From the NCBI RefSeq assembly GCF_900489465.1, contig NZ_UEFQ01000028.1, positions 62,001 through 126,000 on the forward strand: 64,000 nucleotides of DNA, given 5' to 3'. A program made the translations under genes and the position numbers. Source of the stretch: Aequorivita sp. CIP111184. GTDB taxonomy: Bacteria > Bacteroidota > Bacteroidia > Flavobacteriales > Flavobacteriaceae. Of the stretch, positions 62,024-64,000 are shown piece after piece (position 1 is the stretch's first letter; every line of letters starts with the position of its first letter). The notes below the pieces were generated by a model. The model saw only the letters and a list, made by a program, of their open reading frames with translations. It had not been told where the DNA came from and made no database searches.

Positions 62024-64000
62024 AAAAAATTTACAAAACATCGAATTGAAGACGGAAACTTCCGAAGGTCAACCTGAGCCTGTCGAAGGTATGCAACCAG
62101 TAACTACTATTACCGCTGAGGAAATAACCATCAAAAAGCAATACACAACTGAAGACCTTAAAAACCTTCAGCACTTAAACTTCGTTGCCGGAATAGCGCC
62201 ATACCTTCGTGGACCTTACTCAACAATGTATGTCCGCCGTCCGTGGACCATCCGTCAATACGCAGGCTTTTCCACAGCAGAAGATAGCAACGCATTTTAC
62301 AGAAGAAACTTAGCCGCCGGCCAAAAAGGACTTTCCGTAGCGTTCGATCTTGCCACACACCGCGGTTACGACAGCGACCACGAAAGAGTAGAGGGCGACG
62401 TAGGGAAAGCTGGCGTAGCCATAGATAGCGTAGAGGATATGAAAATCCTTTTCGACCAAATTCCGTTAGACAAGATGAGCGTTTCCATGACCATGAACGG
62501 CGCTGTGCTTCCCATTATGGCTTTTTATATAGTTGCCGCCGAAGAACAGGGCGTTTTACCAAAAGACTTGGAAGGAACCATCCAAAATGACATTTTAAAA
62601 GAATTCATGGTGCGGAACACTTACATCTATCCGCCTACGCCTTCCATGAAAATCATCAGCGATATTTTCGAATTCGCTTCCAAGAATATGCCCAAGTTCA
62701 ATAGCATCTCCATCTCCGGCTACCATATGCAGGAAGCGGGAGCCACGGCAGATATTGAACTTGCTTACACATTAGCAGACGGTCTAGAATACATCCGCAC
62801 TGGTATAAAAGCGGGAATGGACATAGATACTTTCGCCCCGCGCTTATCCTTTTTCTGGGGGATTGGTATGAACCACTTTATGGAAATCGCAAAGATGCGT
62901 GCCGCCAGAATGCTTTGGGCAAAAATTGTAAAACAGTTCAACCCCAAAAGCGAAAAATCACTTGCATTAAGAACCCACTGCCAAACCAGCGGTTGGAGTC
63001 TTACCGAACAAGATCCATTTAACAACGTGGCACGAACAGTTATTGAAGCCACCGCCGCAGTTTTCGGTGGCACGCAATCTTTACATACAAACGCTTTGGA
63101 TGAAGCCATTGCGCTTCCAACAGATTTCTCTGCGCGTATTGCAAGAAACACCCAGATTTTCCTTCAAACCGAAACCCAGATTACCAAAACGGTTGACCCT
63201 TGGGCAGGAAGTTATTATGTGGAAAATCTTACCAACGAAATCGCCAACAAAGCCTGGGCGCTAATAGAGGAAGTGGAAGAGCTTGGCGGAATGACCAAAG
63301 CCATTGAGGCTGGCATTCCCAAACTGCGCATAGAGGAAGCTTCCGCAAGAAAGCAAGCGCGTATTGATAGCGGACAGGATATTATTGTGGGCGTAAACAA
63401 ATACCGCCTCGCAAAAGAAGACCCGTTGCAAATTTTGGATGTGGACAACCAAAAAGTCCGCACTTCGCAGATTGAAAGACTAAACCATATAAAAGCCACT
63501 CGCGATACCAAAAAGGTAGAAAAGTCACTGACAGATATTACTGAATGTGCAAAGACAGGTCAGGGAAATTTATTAGCTTTAGCCGTAGAAGCTGCCCGCT
63601 ACAGGGCAACACTTGGCGAAATCTCTACTGCGATGGAAAAGGAATTCGGTAGGTATAAAGCACAAATTAGATCTTTTAGCGGCGTGTATAGTAAAGAAAT
63701 AAAGAAAGACGAAAGTTTTGAAAAAGCAAGGCAAATGGCAGACCAGTTCGCGGAATTGGAAGGTCGTCGTCCACGTATTATGATTGCCAAAATGGGACAG
63801 GACGGTCACGATCGTGGCGCCAAAGTAGTAGCCACAGGCTATGCCGATGTAGGTTTTGATGTAGATATTGGCCCATTGTTCCAAACCCCCGCCGAAGCCG
63901 CAAAACAAGCCGTAGAAAACGATGTGCACATCCTCGGTGTTTCCTCCCTTGCCGCAGGCCACAAAACTTTAGTGCCACAGGTTATTGAAGCCCTAAAAAA
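62016..64000 (+). CDS. mutB: Methylmalonyl-CoA mutase large subunit (3' end cut by window edge)
   Basis: About 661 residues are visible of roughly 715. The catalytic TIM barrel is canonical: [73 protein letters not shown] and [14 protein letters not shown]. The cobalamin-binding domain begins at [20 protein letters not shown], with the DxHxxG base-off motif (DGHDRG) and GVSSLAAGH. It makes succinyl-CoA from methylmalonyl-CoA. I start at ATG 62016, overlapping the small membrane gene by 8 bp. Residues 18-26 (GQPEPVEGM) derive from a REP-like element. The last 50 or so residues lie outside the window. Confidence 0.96.
   Translation, partial: MDRKNLQNIELKTETSEGQPEPVEGMQPVTTITAEEITIKKQYTTEDLKNLQHLNFVAGIAPYLRGPYSTMYVRRPWTIRQYAGFSTAEDSNAFYRRNLAAGQKGLSVAFDLATHRGYDSDHERVEGDVGKAGVAIDSVEDMKILFDQIPLDKMSVSMTMNGAVLPIMAFYIVAAEEQGVLPKDLEGTIQNDILKEFMVRNTYIYPPTPSMKIISDIFEFASKNMPKFNSISISGYHMQEAGATADIELAYTLADGLEYIRTGIKAGMDIDTFAPRLSFFWGIGMNHFMEIAKMRAARMLWAKIVKQFNPKSEKSLALRTHCQTSGWSLTEQDPFNNVARTVIEATAAVFGGTQSLHTNALDEAIALPTDFSARIARNTQIFLQTETQITKTVDPWAGSYYVENLTNEIANKAWALIEEVEELGGMTKAIEAGIPKLRIEEASARKQARIDSGQDIIVGVNKYRLAKEDPLQILDVDNQKVRTSQIERLNHIKATRDTKKVEKSLTDITECAKTGQGNLLALAVEAARYRATLGEISTAMEKEFGRYKAQIRSFSGVYSKEIKKDESFEKARQMADQFAELEGRRPRIMIAKMGQDGHDRGAKVVATGYADVGFDVDIGPLFQTPAEAAKQAVENDVHILGVSSLAAGHKTLVPQVIEALK
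62068..62090. repeat. REP-like element inside the start of mutB
   Basis: The stretch gtcaacctgagcctgtcgaa followed by ggt is 20 of 23 identical to the copy in mutA (61105-61127) and is read in the same frame (QPEPVEG against HPELVEG). It lies in the variable N-terminal leader of MutB, ahead of the conserved barrel. Confidence 0.8.

Noticed and set aside
1-64000. Search for tRNA, rRNA, prophage, insertion sequence or toxin-antitoxin genes
   Set aside because: No cloverleaf, rRNA signature, transposase, integrase or antitoxin-like pair was recognised in either strand; gaps are mostly short and hold promoters, terminators or repeats.

Overview
The window is a stretch of chromosome from a member of the Bacteroidota, most likely family Flavobacteriaceae (a marine genus such as Aequorivita is plausible, but I cannot fix the genus). 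The evidence is low GC with A/T-rich intergenic DNA, promoters of the TTG-N18-20-TAnnTTTG type, three proteins with type A type IX secretion (T9SS) sorting domains, a gldI gliding lipoprotein gene, DUF5686/carboxypeptidase-regulatory-like outer-membrane proteins, YtxJ, and many short lipoproteins. No rRNA, tRNA, CRISPR array, prophage, transposase or integrase was seen. This is core chromosome rather than an accessory island.

Layout. 1-2.4 kb (minus): a DUF1015 gene running off the left edge, 3-hydroxyacyl-CoA dehydrogenase and a Gfo/Idh/MocA oxidoreductase. 2.6-8.6 kb: pcm, GNAT, a lipoprotein hydrolase with a DUF5686 protein, smpB, a SixA-like lipoprotein and a CsbD protein. 8.7-12.5 kb: a T9SS thioredoxin-fold protein converging on clpB through a 24-bp perfect hairpin. 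A large palindrome separates clpB from divergent ytxJ. 13-18 kb: a lipoprotein, fumarylacetoacetase, glyA, GNAT, a hydrolase remnant and a nucleoside deaminase. 18-24.4 kb: lipoproteins, a Cys-motif/CarboxypepD-reg membrane protein, glutaminyl cyclase, the small SRP RNA with promoter and T-run, an SDR, a decayed membrane-protein gene and a transaldolase-like aldolase. 24.4-32.8 kb: a cysteine-less thioredoxin-like lipoprotein, an asymmetric ABC-F ATPase, a DUF2007 pair, a fasciclin pair and pheT. 32.9-44.1 kb: MFS transporter, a 14-repeat FG-GAP T9SS protein, M48 protease, rRNA/tRNA methyltransferase, outer-membrane proteins, a 1001-aa T9SS adhesin-like protein and a DUF6503 lipoprotein. 44.2-52.3 kb: DUF3810 (with an HExxH motif), pepD, two peptidyl-prolyl isomerase lipoproteins (one is GldI) behind a DHH phosphoesterase, ndk, DUF721, a small lipoprotein and recF. 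52.5-58.7 kb: TPR-ribH-TM protein-mutL-rhomboid-rhomboid-EEP, closely packed. 58.7-64 kb: wbqC-like, then udk-divIC-mutA-small TM ORF-mutB, linked by overlapping stop/start codons; mutB runs off the right edge.

How the genes relate. Several groups are coherent: envelope folding and gliding (GldI, the cyclophilin-FKBP fusion, T9SS cargo), proteostasis (clpB, pcm, smpB, M48, rhomboids), one-carbon/amino-acid metabolism (glyA, fumarylacetoacetase), propionate or branched-chain metabolism (mutAB), and genome maintenance (recF, mutL). I found no clearly new multi-gene system. The observations most worth checking are the REP-like element translated in frame inside both mutA and mutB, the operator-like palindrome at clpB/ytxJ, the paired loss of one ATP site in the ABC-F protein, the degenerate endonuclease motifs of MutL, the zinc-protease motif in DUF3810, and two gene remnants.
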